Shown one piece after another: positions 6,457 through 15,404 of a DNA stretch of 41,461 nt. Position 1 is the stretch's first letter; each line of letters opens with the position of its first letter. The DNA is from an uncultured Clostridia bacterium (GTDB lineage: Bacteria > Bacillota > Clostridia > Lachnospirales > Bianqueaceae): the NCBI GenBank assembly GCA_937892735.1, contig CALBGL010000070.1, positions 1 to 41,461 of the forward strand, in the 5' to 3' direction. Both the position numbers and the translations under genes were made by a program. The notes under the pieces were generated by a model. That model searched no databases, was not told where the DNA came from, and saw only the letters and a program-made list of their open reading frames with translations.

Positions 6457-7335
6457 GTGATCCGTAGTATGACAGGCTTCGGACGGGGAGAGGTAAGCCA
6501 GGATGGAAAAAGATTCATCGTGGAGTTAAAAACGGTGAATCATCGGTTCTTTGAACCGAATATCCGACTCAGCAGAAAGATCGCAGTTTTTGAGAAAGAT
6601 CTGCGAGGGCTATTGGCGAGTCATATCTCCCGGGGAAAAGTAGATGTATATGTAACCTGCGAGTTTGATAAGGGAGAGACACGGCTGCAGGTTCATGAGG
6701 ATATGCTGGAGACGTATCTGCGTGTGCTCAGGGATTTGGGCCAGCGGTATCAGATGAAGGATGATCTGGGAATTAGCAGCATTCTAGAACTGCCGGATGT
6801 AATGGAGTATATAGACGTTCCCATGGATCAGGAGGCCGTATGGCCGCTGCTTGAGGAAGCGGCGCGCGCCGCGCTGAAACAGCTGAACACAATGCGGGAA
6901 GCCGAAGGACAGCGTATGCAAACAGATCTTCTGGCAAAGGCGGATCATATGGAGGAAATCGTGGAGAGTCTTATAGAGCATGGTCCGCAGATGGAACAGG
7001 AATATAGAGAAAGACTGCTTCGGAAAGTTCAGGAACTGACAGAGGGGCGTATTACTTTGGATGCCGGAATATTGGAGACAGAAGTCGTCTTATTTGCCGA
7101 TAAGAGCTGCATTGACGAGGAATTGGTGCGGCTCAGAAGTCACATTGAACAGCTACGGACGCTGTTATCGACAGAAGAGCCTGTGGGTAGACCATTGGAT
7201 TTTCTAATGCAGGAATTCAACCGAGAGGCCAATACCATTGCTTCGAAAGCAGGAGATCTTGCGGTGACGCAGAAGGCGCTGGATTTGAAGAAAGAGATTG
7301 AAAAGATACGAGAGCAGATTCAGAATATCGAATAG
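6457..7335 (+). CDS. yicC: YicC family endoribonuclease
   Basis: A 292-residue protein starting MIRSMTGFGRGE, the hallmark N-terminus of the YicC family, with the typical C-terminal end (DFLMQEFNREANTIASKA, then EKIREQIQNIE). E. coli YicC is reported as an endoribonuclease linked to small RNA decay. GTG at 6457 is chosen because the family begins at exactly this MIRSMTGFG, with AAGAAGG just upstream; the open frame extends back to an ATG at 6430 lying next to the -10 box, which would be an unlikely start. The N-terminal YicC domain is followed by a helical C-terminal DUF1732 part. It heads a 14-gene operon and is followed by remA after 9 bases, the usual Firmicutes order. Confidence 0.92.
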   Translation: MIRSMTGFGRGEVSQDGKRFIVELKTVNHRFFEPNIRLSRKIAVFEKDLRGLLASHISRGKVDVYVTCEFDKGETRLQVHEDMLETYLRVLRDLGQRYQMKDDLGISSILELPDVMEYIDVPMDQEAVWPLLEEAARAALKQLNTMREAEGQRMQTDLLAKADHMEEIVESLIEHGPQMEQEYRERLLRKVQELTEGRITLDAGILETEVVLFADKSCIDEELVRLRSHIEQLRTLLSTEEPVGRPLDFLMQEFNREANTIASKAGDLAVTQKALDLKKEIEKIREQIQNIE

Positions 7336-7344
7336 GAGGGGCTC

Positions 7345-7635
7345 ATGCAGCTGATTCATGTGGGATACGGCAGTATCGTGAACGCAGATCGGGTGATCGC
7401 TATCCTCGGGGCAGATTCTGCGCCGATTAAGCGGGCGATTCAAGAGGCGCGGGATAGCGGGCGGCTGATCGACGCCACCTATGGACGCAAGACAAGATCC
7501 GTTTTAGTAATGGACAGCGGGCACCTGCTGCTGTCCGCTCTTCAATCGGAGACAGTGGCAGCGCGGACCGGATCGAAGATGTCGGGAGAGAGCATCTCTC
7601 TAGAGACGGAAGATATACAAAAGGAGGAAACATGA
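7345..7635 (+). CDS. remA: Extracellular matrix regulator RemA (DUF370)
   Basis: A 96-residue protein with the conserved RemA core: LIHVGYGSIVNADRVIAIL, then APIKRAIQEARDSGRLIDAT and GRKTRSVLVMDSGHLLLSAL. In Bacillus subtilis RemA is a DNA-binding regulator that activates biofilm matrix and osmoprotection genes, forming ring-like oligomers. AGGAGGGG precedes the ATG. The stop overlaps the gmk start by 4 bases (ATGA), so the two are likely translationally coupled. Compared with the B. subtilis form it has a longer, polar tail (about residues 74-96). Sitting between yicC and gmk is its standard place in Clostridia; what it regulates here cannot be seen. Confidence 0.92.
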   Translation: MQLIHVGYGSIVNADRVIAILGADSAPIKRAIQEARDSGRLIDATYGRKTRSVLVMDSGHLLLSALQSETVAARTGSKMSGESISLETEDIQKEET

Positions 7636-8258
7636 GCGATAAGGGTGTTTTGGTCGTGATTTCCGGCTTTTCCGGAGCGGGAAAGGGGACCGTGGTCAAG
7701 AGATTGGTGGAGAGTGGTCATTTTAGCCTCTCGATTTCGGCCACCACTCGCGCGCCCAGGCCAGGGGAGCAGGATGGAAGAGAATATTTCTTTCTGAGCC
7801 AGCAGGCATTTCAGCAGAGAATTCAGGAGGGACGATTCCTGGAGTGGGCGGAATTCTCTGGTAATCTATACGGAACGCCGAAGGACTATGTGTTGGAACA
7901 GATGAAACAGGGGCGTGATGTGATTCTGGAGATCGAAGCGCAGGGTGCGCTGCAGGTGAAGGAGCAGTACGCGGACGCGGGTCTGATTTTTTTGGCGGCG
8001 CCATCCATGTCAGAACTTAAAGAACGTCTTACGAGACGGGGAACAGAGAGCGCGGAACAGGTGGAGCGCAGGCTTCGGCAGGCAGTGGGTGAGATCGAGC
8101 AGATGCATCGATACGATTTTATTGTGGTTAATGACGTAGTGGAGAGCTGTGTAGCGCGAGTGCAGGGGATTATCGATTTGCTGCATGAGCGTTCTTGTCA
8201 GAAAGAAGAGTTGATCGAGAGTCTGAGGGAAGAGGCCAAACAACTAGGATTATCATAA
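7632..8258 (+). CDS. gmk: Guanylate kinase
   Basis: A 208-residue enzyme that phosphorylates GMP to GDP with ATP, feeding GTP and dGTP pools. The P-loop GFSGAGKGTVVKRL is at about residues 13-26 (the usual GPSGAGKGT with F for P), followed by the GMP-binding run SISATTRAPRPGEQDGREYFFL and EFSGNLYGTPKDYV, and the lid segment ERLTRRGTE. The start overlaps the end of remA. Downstream, rpoZ follows after 23 bases; this pairing of gmk with rpoZ is widespread in bacteria. Length and motifs are complete. Confidence 0.97.
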   Translation: MSDKGVLVVISGFSGAGKGTVVKRLVESGHFSLSISATTRAPRPGEQDGREYFFLSQQAFQQRIQEGRFLEWAEFSGNLYGTPKDYVLEQMKQGRDVILEIEAQGALQVKEQYADAGLIFLAAPSMSELKERLTRRGTESAEQVERRLRQAVGEIEQMHRYDFIVVNDVVESCVARVQGIIDLLHERSCQKEELIESLREEAKQLGLS

Positions 8259-8281
8259 TTGAAAAGGAAGGAAGAAAAGAA

Positions 8282-8596
8282 ATGTTACATCCGTCTTATA
8301 GTGAATTGATTGAAAAGGTGAACGAGGTGAATCGTTCCAAGGGCTTGTCGCCGATTAACTCGCGGTATAGCGTAGTGATCGCGGCGGCTCGCAGGGCGCG
8401 GGCGATCATCGCGGGAGATAAGCCTATGGTGGAAGCCAGGGATTCGGAACTGGGAGTGTTGTCCCGTGTTGTGGATGAGATGGACGCGGGAAAGATCGCG
8501 ATCTATGTGGATGAGCAGGATAATTCCCGCGAGCATATGAAATATGATGACATGGCGGTTGTGGATTTCAGCCGTGACATGGAGGATGAAGAGTAA
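8282..8596 (+). CDS. rpoZ: RNA polymerase omega subunit
   Basis: A 104-residue omega subunit, which helps assemble the beta-prime subunit into RNA polymerase. The conserved part is INSRYSVVIAAARRARAIIAGD (about residues 25-46), typical for RpoZ. The ATG at 8282 is chosen because GGAAGGAAG lies just upstream and family members begin with this short stretch before a helix; the open frame extends back to 8195 inside gmk, but without a binding site. The tail is acidic (DFSRDMEDEE), common in Clostridial omega proteins. The stop codon abuts the GTG start of priA. Confidence 0.92.
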   Translation: MLHPSYSELIEKVNEVNRSKGLSPINSRYSVVIAAARRARAIIAGDKPMVEARDSELGVLSRVVDEMDAGKIAIYVDEQDNSREHMKYDDMAVVDFSRDMEDEE

Positions 8597-10801
8597 GTGG
8601 CCTATGCCCAGATCATTGTAAAGCTGTACAGAAGAGAGCAGGATCGAATTTATACCTATGAGATTCCACAGGGCATGTGTCTCTCAGTAGGGATGATGGT
8701 ACAGGTGCCCTTTGGCGGCGGAAATCGGCTGATCGAAGGGTTTGTATTGGAAACTACGGAGACGACGACGTACCCATCGAAAAAGATCAAACCGATAGCG
8801 CGGGTTATGGGGCAAGAGCCAGTATTTGGGGAACGGGAGCTTTCGCTGGCCCGTTGGATGCAGCGGCGTTATTATGCTTCGCTGTCAGCCTGTCTGGCGC
8901 TATTCGTTCCCAGGGATCCGGATCGGATGGTGGAGAAGAAGAGACGTGTGGAATTGCTGCGGCCTCTGACAGATCAGACCGGCAGGTTGGGAGAGCATCA
9001 GCGGCGGTTTCTTGCGCTTCTGGGAGAGCATCCGCAGTGGACTTTGTCCCAATGCATGCAAGAAGCCAGGCTGGGAAGTGCATCTCTGCATTCCTTAGAG
9101 GAGAGAGGATGGATTCGATGCTGGGAAGAGCCGGAGGGGTTTCCTGCGGCTTCTGTTATTTTTCAGAAGAAATCTTCGGTTTCGCTGCATCCGGAGCAGC
9201 GGCAGGCGGTTGACGCGGTCAACCGTGCGATTCATGAAAGTGTTTCGCGGGTGTTTTTATTGTATGGCATTACGGGAAGCGGCAAGACAGAAGTCTATAT
9301 GAGCTGTATTGAGCAAGCTCTCGCACAGGGGCAGGACGCTTTCCTGCTTGTGCCGGAAATCAGTCTGACACCGCAGCTTGTGGAACGTCTGCGAAGTCGG
9401 TTTGGGGATCTGGTGGCTGTGCTGCATAGCCGTATGAATGATACAGAACGTTCTCGGCAATGGCGGAAGATCCAGACGGGCGGGGCTCGTGTCGTGGCGG
9501 GTCCACGGTCGGCCCTGTTTGCGCCGCTTAAGAATCCGGGCCTGATCGTATTGGATGAGGAGCATGAAGCGAGCTATAAGTCCGATATGCAGCCGCGGTT
9601 TCATGCGGTAGAGGTAGCGAGAGAGATGGCCAGGCGAGGAGGATTTCCCTTGGTACTAGGGTCTGCGACACCTTCGGTAGAGAGTTACTGGCGAGCTGCT
9701 AGAGGGGACTATCAATTATTGAGGCTGACGCATCGCGCGGTGGCCGAGGCACGTCCGCCCAGCATGCAGATGGTGGACATGCGGAAAGAACTCGCATTCG
9801 GCAATCTGAGTATCTTCAGCCAGGAGTTAGCGGATGCCATAGAAGAGAATCTGTTGAGGCGGGAACAGGTGATCTTGTTTTTGAACCGCCGGGGACATTC
9901 CTCTTTTGTGAGTTGCAGAAAGTGCGGCTTTGTGTTGCGCTGTCCGGCTTGTTATCTGCCCTATACGTATCATAAAGATACTCACAGGATGATCTGTCAT
10001 CACTGTGGAAGGCAGGCGCCAGAGGTGAGCCGGTGTCCACAGTGCGGATCCGCCTATGTAAAGTACTTTGGAATCGGAACCCAGCGTGTGGAGGAAGAAG
10101 TGGCCAGACGCTTCTCAGGAGCGAGGATCCTGCGGATGGATGCCAATACCACGAGTACAAAGAATGCGTTTCAGGAGATTTACGAGAAGATTCGCGATTA
10201 CCAGGCGGATATTATCATCGGAACACAGATGATCGCTAAAGGCATAGATATGCCGCGGGTGACGCTGGTAGGCGTACTGGCGGCGGATATGACGCTGTTT
10301 TATCCGGATTATCATAGTACCGAACGCACTTATCAGCTGTTGACGCAGGTGGCCGGCCGCGCGGGGCGGGGAGATCGTCCGGGCCGGGTATTGATTCAGA
10401 CATATGATCCAGACCATTATGTGCTGCGCAGCGTAGTGAATCAGGATGACGCAGGGTTTTACAGACAGGAACTCTCTGCTCGCAAGTTGATGGGATGTCC
10501 GCCCTATTCTCACCTCCTGCAGATCCTGCTTTCCGCGAGAGACGAGGAGAAGGTGAAGGACGGGGCAGCGCATCTGAAACGAATCATGGAGTATTACGGA
10601 AGAGGAAGAACCTATACGCTTCTGGGCCCAACACCGGCAGAATTGGGACGTATTGACAATGTATTTCGATGGAAGCTTTTGGTCAGCCATCCAGAGGAAG
10701 AGAAGCTGATTGCCTATTGTAATTACTGTTTGGATCGATTTCAAGAGCAAAATCATCAGGTCAAAGTTGCAGCGGACCTGAATCCGGTGCACATGTTTTA
10801 A
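8597..10801 (+). CDS. priA: Primosomal protein N' (replication restart helicase PriA)
   Basis: A 734-residue superfamily 2 DNA helicase that recognises stalled forks and reloads the replicative helicase. Features in order: N-terminal 3'-end-binding domain, Walker A GITGSGKTE (about 225-233), Walker B DEEH (about 320), GSATPS, an eight-cysteine zinc-binding insertion of four CxxC-type pairs (about 440-485), and the helicase C motifs GTQMIAKGIDMPRV and QVAGRAGRG. The start is GTG directly after the rpoZ stop; the N-terminal AQIIVKLYRREQDRIYTYEIP matches where the family begins. The widely seen KGLDFP is KGIDMP here, a mild variant. Def follows after 15 bases. Confidence 0.96.
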   Translation: MAYAQIIVKLYRREQDRIYTYEIPQGMCLSVGMMVQVPFGGGNRLIEGFVLETTETTTYPSKKIKPIARVMGQEPVFGERELSLARWMQRRYYASLSACLALFVPRDPDRMVEKKRRVELLRPLTDQTGRLGEHQRRFLALLGEHPQWTLSQCMQEARLGSASLHSLEERGWIRCWEEPEGFPAASVIFQKKSSVSLHPEQRQAVDAVNRAIHESVSRVFLLYGITGSGKTEVYMSCIEQALAQGQDAFLLVPEISLTPQLVERLRSRFGDLVAVLHSRMNDTERSRQWRKIQTGGARVVAGPRSALFAPLKNPGLIVLDEEHEASYKSDMQPRFHAVEVAREMARRGGFPLVLGSATPSVESYWRAARGDYQLLRLTHRAVAEARPPSMQMVDMRKELAFGNLSIFSQELADAIEENLLRREQVILFLNRRGHSSFVSCRKCGFVLRCPACYLPYTYHKDTHRMICHHCGRQAPEVSRCPQCGSAYVKYFGIGTQRVEEEVARRFSGARILRMDANTTSTKNAFQEIYEKIRDYQADIIIGTQMIAKGIDMPRVTLVGVLAADMTLFYPDYHSTERTYQLLTQVAGRAGRGDRPGRVLIQTYDPDHYVLRSVVNQDDAGFYRQELSARKLMGCPPYSHLLQILLSARDEEKVKDGAAHLKRIMEYYGRGRTYTLLGPTPAELGRIDNVFRWKLLVSHPEEEKLIAYCNYCLDRFQEQNHQVKVAADLNPVHMF

Positions 10802-10816
10802 GAAAGGAAGAGCAAG

Positions 10817-11284
10817 ATGGCATTACGAAGTATTCGAGTCGAAGGAGATCCGGATCTGCTGAAAAAATCCAGACCCGTGGAGAAATTTGATCACAGGCTT
10901 GAGATGTTGATAGAAGATATGTTTGATACGATGTATGACGCAGAGGGGTGCGGACTGGCGGCTGTACAGGTGGGAGTCCTGCGCCGAGTAGTTGTTATTG
11001 ATACGGGAGAAAAGGGGGAAAGGCTGGTGCTGATTAACCCCCAGATCGTTGCCGCAGAAGGAGAGGAACATGAGGCAGAGGGCTGTTTGAGTATTCCTGG
11101 AAAGCGAGGGATTGTTTGCCGTCCTGCTAAGGTGACGGTCAAAGCGCTGAATGAAAAGGGAGAAGAATATACGCGTACGGGGACAGGACTTCTGGCGCGA
11201 GCAATGTGCCATGAGATCGATCATCTGGACGGCATCCTGTACTCTCAGAAGGTAGAAAAATGGCTGGCGCCGGGGGAAGCGTGA
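10817..11284 (+). CDS. def: Peptide deformylase
   Basis: A 155-residue metal hydrolase that removes the formyl group from the N-terminal methionine of new proteins. All three motifs are present: GCGLAAVQVG (about residues 43-52), EGCLSIPG with the metal-binding cysteine (about 91-98), and HEIDHLDG with the two metal-binding histidines and catalytic glutamate (about 134-141). AGAAAGGAAGAG precedes the ATG. The stop overlaps the fmt start by one base (TGATG). Def undoes what Fmt adds to the initiator tRNA, and the two genes are adjacent in most bacteria. Confidence 0.97.
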   Translation: MALRSIRVEGDPDLLKKSRPVEKFDHRLEMLIEDMFDTMYDAEGCGLAAVQVGVLRRVVVIDTGEKGERLVLINPQIVAAEGEEHEAEGCLSIPGKRGIVCRPAKVTVKALNEKGEEYTRTGTGLLARAMCHEIDHLDGILYSQKVEKWLAPGEA

Positions 11285-12264
11285 TGAGAATCGTATTCAT
11301 GGGAACGCCGGAGTTCGCGGCGTCCTGTTTGAGAGGTGTTCTGGAAGCGGGTTACGAGGTTGCGGCAGTCTATACGCAGCCGGATCGGCCGAAAGGCCGT
11401 AAGGGAGAACTCTGCGCGTCGCCGGTGAAAGAACTTGCGCTGTCCGAGGGGATTCCTGTTTATCAGCCAGAGAGAATCCGCCGTAAGGCGGAGGTGGAGA
11501 CGCTGAGGAACCTGCGGCCGGATCTGATTTTGGTAGCGGCGTATGGACAGATCCTCAGCAAGGCGATTCTGGACATGGCGCCCTGTATCAATGCGCATGC
11601 ATCGTTGCTGCCCCATTATCGTGGCTCGTCGCCGATTCAGCGGGCGATCGCCGCGGGAGACGCCGTGACGGGTGTGACGGCGATGCGTATGAATGAGGGT
11701 GTGGATACGGGCAATATAATCTTTACCAGGGAAGTGCCGATTACGGATCAGGACACGGGGGATTCTCTCGAAGAGAAGCTGGCGCAGGCAGGAGCCGAGG
11801 CGCTTGTCGCGGTTCTGAAAGCCCGGGAAGCCGGAGACGACTTAGTAGGTACCCCACAGGATGAGAGTCAGGCGACGCATGCGCCCATGCTCAGCCGAGA
11901 AGACGGCAAGATGGACTGGAACCTTTCTGCCCGGCAGATGGATCAGGCGGTCCGTGCGTTTACCAGCTGGCCTTCCTCGTATACGCTCTGGAAGGGAAAA
12001 ACGCTAAAGGTGCAGGCAGCGCGGGTATTTCGGGAGACAGGGCGGCCGGGAGGGCATCCCAATGGAACTGTATTCAGCCGGGAAGAGGCCGCGGCTTTGG
12101 GCGCTAAGCCGGACCGGCAGATTCTGGTACAGACCGGAGAGGGTATCCTGGAATTATGTCAGCTTCAGTTGCCTGGGAAAAAAACTTTGTCTGCGGACGT
12201 ATTTTTAAGAGGATGTCCGCTTTGGGGAGAAAGGCTGGGAGAGGATGAAGATCCGGGCGTGTAA
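11284..12264 (+). CDS. fmt: Methionyl-tRNA formyltransferase
   Basis: A 326-residue enzyme that formylates Met-tRNA(fMet) using 10-formyl-tetrahydrofolate. The N-terminal Rossmann domain begins MRIVFMGTPEFAASCL; the catalytic region shows NAHASLLPHYRGSSPIQRAI (about 108-127) with the Asn-His pair, and GVTAMRMNEGVDTGNII. The C-terminal OB-like tRNA-binding domain follows from about residue 205 (RAFTSWPSSYTLWKGKTLKV). The ATG at 11284 overlaps the def stop; the GTG just before it would add one residue, and the frame extends back to 11260 without family support. The 3' end overlaps the rsmB start by 20 bases. Confidence 0.95.
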   Translation: MRIVFMGTPEFAASCLRGVLEAGYEVAAVYTQPDRPKGRKGELCASPVKELALSEGIPVYQPERIRRKAEVETLRNLRPDLILVAAYGQILSKAILDMAPCINAHASLLPHYRGSSPIQRAIAAGDAVTGVTAMRMNEGVDTGNIIFTREVPITDQDTGDSLEEKLAQAGAEALVAVLKAREAGDDLVGTPQDESQATHAPMLSREDGKMDWNLSARQMDQAVRAFTSWPSSYTLWKGKTLKVQAARVFRETGRPGGHPNGTVFSREEAAALGAKPDRQILVQTGEGILELCQLQLPGKKTLSADVFLRGCPLWGERLGEDEDPGV

Positions 12265-13612
12265 TGAACGCAGAGAAGCGGTGGAGATTATAAAGCGTGT
12301 CCTGTATGAGGATGCATACGCCTCCCCATTGCTTCTGGCCACGTTTCGTGCAAATCCCCAGTGGGGAGAGCGAGAGAGAGGGTTGATTACCAATCTGGTC
12401 TATACGGTGCTGACCCATTCTCTGCGTCTGGAAGCTTTTATCAATCGATATGCAACAATTCCGGTTCGGCGTATGAAGCCGCAGGTAGCAGTGGTGCTGA
12501 TGGTAAGCGCCGCGCAGCTTCTGTGGATGGATCGAATCCCGCCGCATGCTGTGGTGGATGAGGCGGTGAAGTTGATTCTGGCATCTCCACAGCGTAATCT
12601 GTCTGGGTTTGTAAATGGGGTGCTCAGGGCTATGCTGCGAGAAAATCTGCGAGAGTCCTGGCCCGAGGCGAACGAGGATATGCTGGCGCATCTGTCCGTG
12701 CGTTACAGCATCCCCAGATGGATTCTGGAGATGTGGGAGAAAACCTATGGCTTGGAAATGACTAAACGTTTTGCCAGGAATCTGACGACTCCGCGGGATC
12801 TGTCCCTGCGCTGCAATACACTGCGGACGGATCCGGAGACCCTGTATCAGGATCTGGTCAAGGAACTGGGGGAGGGCAACGTGGGACGAGGACATGTGTG
12901 CGCCGAGGCGTTGACCTGTAAGAAGAGCGGAGACATCAGCCATTGGGAGGCGTTTCGCCGAGGGCATGTCACTGTGCAAGATGAGAGTTCGATGCTGACA
13001 GTATACGCGCTGGATCCGCAGCCCGGTGAGCGCGTGCTGGATCTGTGTGCGGCGCCGGGTGGGAAGTCTACGCATATGGTACAGCGGATGCAGAATCAAG
13101 GATTGGTAGAGAGCCGAGATCTGTACGATCATAAGCTGGAACAGATACGGGAGAACGCAAATCGTCTGGGATGTACGATTCTAGAGGCAAAATGTTCTGA
13201 TGCTTCGAAGGCATATGCGGAGGATCAGGAGGCATGGGATCGCGTGTTATTGGATGCGCCCTGTTCCGGTTTGGGGATTATCCGGAATAAACCGGATCTG
13301 AAACTGCATCGGAAACAGGAAGATGTGGAATCTTTGGCGGCGCTGCAGCGGGAGATGATGCAGGCAGCAGCCCGATGTGTGCGGCCAGGCGGGGTTCTGG
13401 TCTACAGTACCTGTACACTAAGTTCCCGGGAGAATGAAGAAAACGTGGCCTGGTTCCTAAAGCAGCATCCGGAATTTGGGTCGGAGACCTTGAAAGGAAT
13501 CCTTCCGGCAGGTTTTCCGCCTTCCCAGATCCATCCGCATTACACGTATGTTCTACCGGAAAAGGATTTTTTTGACGGATTTTTTCTTGCAAGATTCTAT
13601 AAAAAGAGGTAA
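12245..13612 (+). CDS. rsmB: 16S rRNA m5C967 methyltransferase RsmB
   Basis: A 455-residue methyltransferase with an N-terminal NusB-like RNA-binding domain (about residues 1-140) and a C-terminal SAM-dependent domain. SAM motif I is VLDLCAAPGGKSTHM (about 262-276). The two cysteines of RNA m5C enzymes are both present: DAPCSG (C340) and STCT (C390, the expected nucleophile). The end of the protein resembles the family's PUA-less C-terminus with FFDGFFLARF. The ATG at 12245 lies inside the end of fmt behind GGGAGAGG, so translation is probably coupled. RlmN follows 6 bases after the stop. Confidence 0.94.
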   Translation: MKIRACNERREAVEIIKRVLYEDAYASPLLLATFRANPQWGERERGLITNLVYTVLTHSLRLEAFINRYATIPVRRMKPQVAVVLMVSAAQLLWMDRIPPHAVVDEAVKLILASPQRNLSGFVNGVLRAMLRENLRESWPEANEDMLAHLSVRYSIPRWILEMWEKTYGLEMTKRFARNLTTPRDLSLRCNTLRTDPETLYQDLVKELGEGNVGRGHVCAEALTCKKSGDISHWEAFRRGHVTVQDESSMLTVYALDPQPGERVLDLCAAPGGKSTHMVQRMQNQGLVESRDLYDHKLEQIRENANRLGCTILEAKCSDASKAYAEDQEAWDRVLLDAPCSGLGIIRNKPDLKLHRKQEDVESLAALQREMMQAAARCVRPGGVLVYSTCTLSSRENEENVAWFLKQHPEFGSETLKGILPAGFPPSQIHPHYTYVLPEKDFFDGFFLARFYKKR

Positions 13613-13618
13613 AGTATA

Positions 13619-14683
13619 ATGGAGGGATGGGATGGATTTTCGCTCACCTGCAAGATGTGGCAGGAGCGGATGAAGGCAATGGGAGAGCCGGCCTTCAGGG
13701 GTCGTCAGATTTTTGAATGGCTTCACGATAAGCAGGTTTTTTCGTATCAGCAGATGTCCAATCTGCCTCGGACATTGCGAGAGCGCTTGGCGGCGGAAAT
13801 GCCCTTGCGGCCCATTAAGAAGAGTCTGGTACAGCATTCTGCGAAGGACGGTACTCGAAAATACTTGATGCGTCTTGCGGATGGAGAGAGTATTGAGACG
13901 GTGTATATGCGGTATCATTACGGCGCGTCCTTGTGCATATCATCTCAGGTAGGGTGTAAGATGGGATGCCGGTTCTGCGCATCCACCCTTTCTGGAAAGG
14001 TTCGGGATCTGATGCCGGGAGAGATGGTGCAGCAGATCTATCTGGCAGAACAGGATATAGGAGAGAAGATCACCCATGTGGTGGTGATGGGCTGTGGAGA
14101 GCCCTTTGATAATTATGAGGCGCTGTGTACCTTCCTGGAATTGATTCATGATCCGGCGGGTCACGGCATGAGCCTGCGCAATATCACGGTGTCTACTTGC
14201 GGGCTGGTGGACCGGATCCGGGATTTTGCAAGGTTGGATCTGGGGGTGACCCTTGCGGTATCGCTTCATGCCCCCAATGATGAGATCCGAAAGAAACTGA
14301 TGCCGATCGCGCAGAAGACCCCAATGGATCTTTTGCTGCAGGCTTGCCGGGAATATACAGAGATAACCCATCGGCGAGTGACTTTTGAATATGCCTTAGC
14401 CCGGGGCATCAATGATGAGGCGCTTCATGCGGAGGAACTGGCAGATCGATTGTCTGGTATGCTGTGTCATGTCAATCTGATTCCCGTGAATCCGGTAACA
14501 GAGCGGAATCTTGCGCCATCGCTGGATGTGAGGGTGCGGGACTTCTTAAAGGTGCTGCAGAAACGGCATATTCCGGTAACACTCCGAAGAGAGATGGGAA
14601 GGGATATCGACGCGGCCTGTGGACAGCTGAGACGAAGAGCCAAAGAACAGGAGGAAAAAGATGGAAGCGGCAGCGAGATGTAA
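13619..14683 (+). CDS. rlmN: Dual-specificity 23S rRNA/tRNA adenine C2-methyltransferase RlmN
   Basis: A 354-residue radical SAM enzyme that methylates C2 of A2503 in 23S rRNA and of A37 in some tRNAs. The [4Fe-4S] cluster motif CKMGCRFC is at about residues 113-120, GCGEPFDN (usually GMGEPLDN) follows the SAM site, and the C-terminal cysteine in REMGRDIDAACGQL (about 334) is the resolving residue for the methyl-cysteine mechanism. The substitutions M to C and L to F in the GEP motif are noticeable. AAGAGG lies about 8 bases upstream of the ATG. The last 23 bases overlap the phosphatase gene. Modification of A2503 influences the nascent peptide tunnel and some drug responses. Confidence 0.94.
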   Translation: MEGWDGFSLTCKMWQERMKAMGEPAFRGRQIFEWLHDKQVFSYQQMSNLPRTLRERLAAEMPLRPIKKSLVQHSAKDGTRKYLMRLADGESIETVYMRYHYGASLCISSQVGCKMGCRFCASTLSGKVRDLMPGEMVQQIYLAEQDIGEKITHVVVMGCGEPFDNYEALCTFLELIHDPAGHGMSLRNITVSTCGLVDRIRDFARLDLGVTLAVSLHAPNDEIRKKLMPIAQKTPMDLLLQACREYTEITHRRVTFEYALARGINDEALHAEELADRLSGMLCHVNLIPVNPVTERNLAPSLDVRVRDFLKVLQKRHIPVTLRREMGRDIDAACGQLRRRAKEQEEKDGSGSEM

Positions 14684-15404
14684 TATAGGGGCCTGCCGGA
14701 TGGTGAATCAGGATCGGGTGTTCTCTTCGGATGAATCGGTGGGGACTCTGCCGAATCTCTTTATCGTCGCGGATGGTATGGGAGGACACGCAGCGGGGGA
14801 AAGGGCTTCTGCGGAGACCGTGGACTTCTGTGTACAATTCATAAAGGATGCCTGGCCTGGAGATACGGGAGATATCCTATGCGAGATGGCGGAGTGTGTG
14901 AATCGGCATGTATATGAACTCGCATCCTCTCAGGCGGAGTTGAACGGCATGGGAACCACACTGGTGGCGGCCTCTATCTGTGAGGACGGAATCTACTGTG
15001 TCAATGTGGGAGACAGCCGGATGTATGTGGTGAACCAGGAAGATCAGTTGGAAAGAGTCACGATGGATCATTCGGTGGTGGAGATGATGATGCGTCGGGG
15101 GGAACTCACAGAAGAGGAGGCGCGGAATCATCCGAACAGGAATTATATTACCCGGGCAATCGGAACGGAGAAAACTGTGCGCGCGGACCTTTATAAGGTA
15201 CCGGCGGGATATGCTCGTATGATGATGCTTTGTTCGGACGGACTCAGCGGACAGGTAGCGAATGAGCGGATCGAGGAGATTCTCAAGATGCGCAGCCTGC
15301 CGTTATCCGATCGTGTAGATATGTTGGTTGGCGAAGCCAATCGAAATGGAGGAACAGATAATATTTCGGTCATTTTGGCGGATTTGGAAAGGGTGAAAGC
15401 GTAA
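14661..15404 (+). CDS. prpC: PP2C-type Ser/Thr phosphatase (PrpC/Stp)
   Basis: A 247-residue manganese-dependent phosphatase that reverses phosphorylation by the PASTA kinase encoded next. PP2C motifs in order: NQDRV (about residues 15-19), VADGMGGHAAGERAS (about 35-49) with the metal-binding aspartate, GMGTTLV, VGDSRMYV, CSDGLSG (about 192-198) and GGTDNISVIL near the end with the second metal-binding aspartate. The start lies within the end of rlmN behind CAGGAGG, so coupling is likely. The stop abuts the prkC ATG. It acts in the cytoplasm. Confidence 0.95.
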   Translation: MEAAARCNIGACRMVNQDRVFSSDESVGTLPNLFIVADGMGGHAAGERASAETVDFCVQFIKDAWPGDTGDILCEMAECVNRHVYELASSQAELNGMGTTLVAASICEDGIYCVNVGDSRMYVVNQEDQLERVTMDHSVVEMMMRRGELTEEEARNHPNRNYITRAIGTEKTVRADLYKVPAGYARMMMLCSDGLSGQVANERIEEILKMRSLPLSDRVDMLVGEANRNGGTDNISVILADLERVKA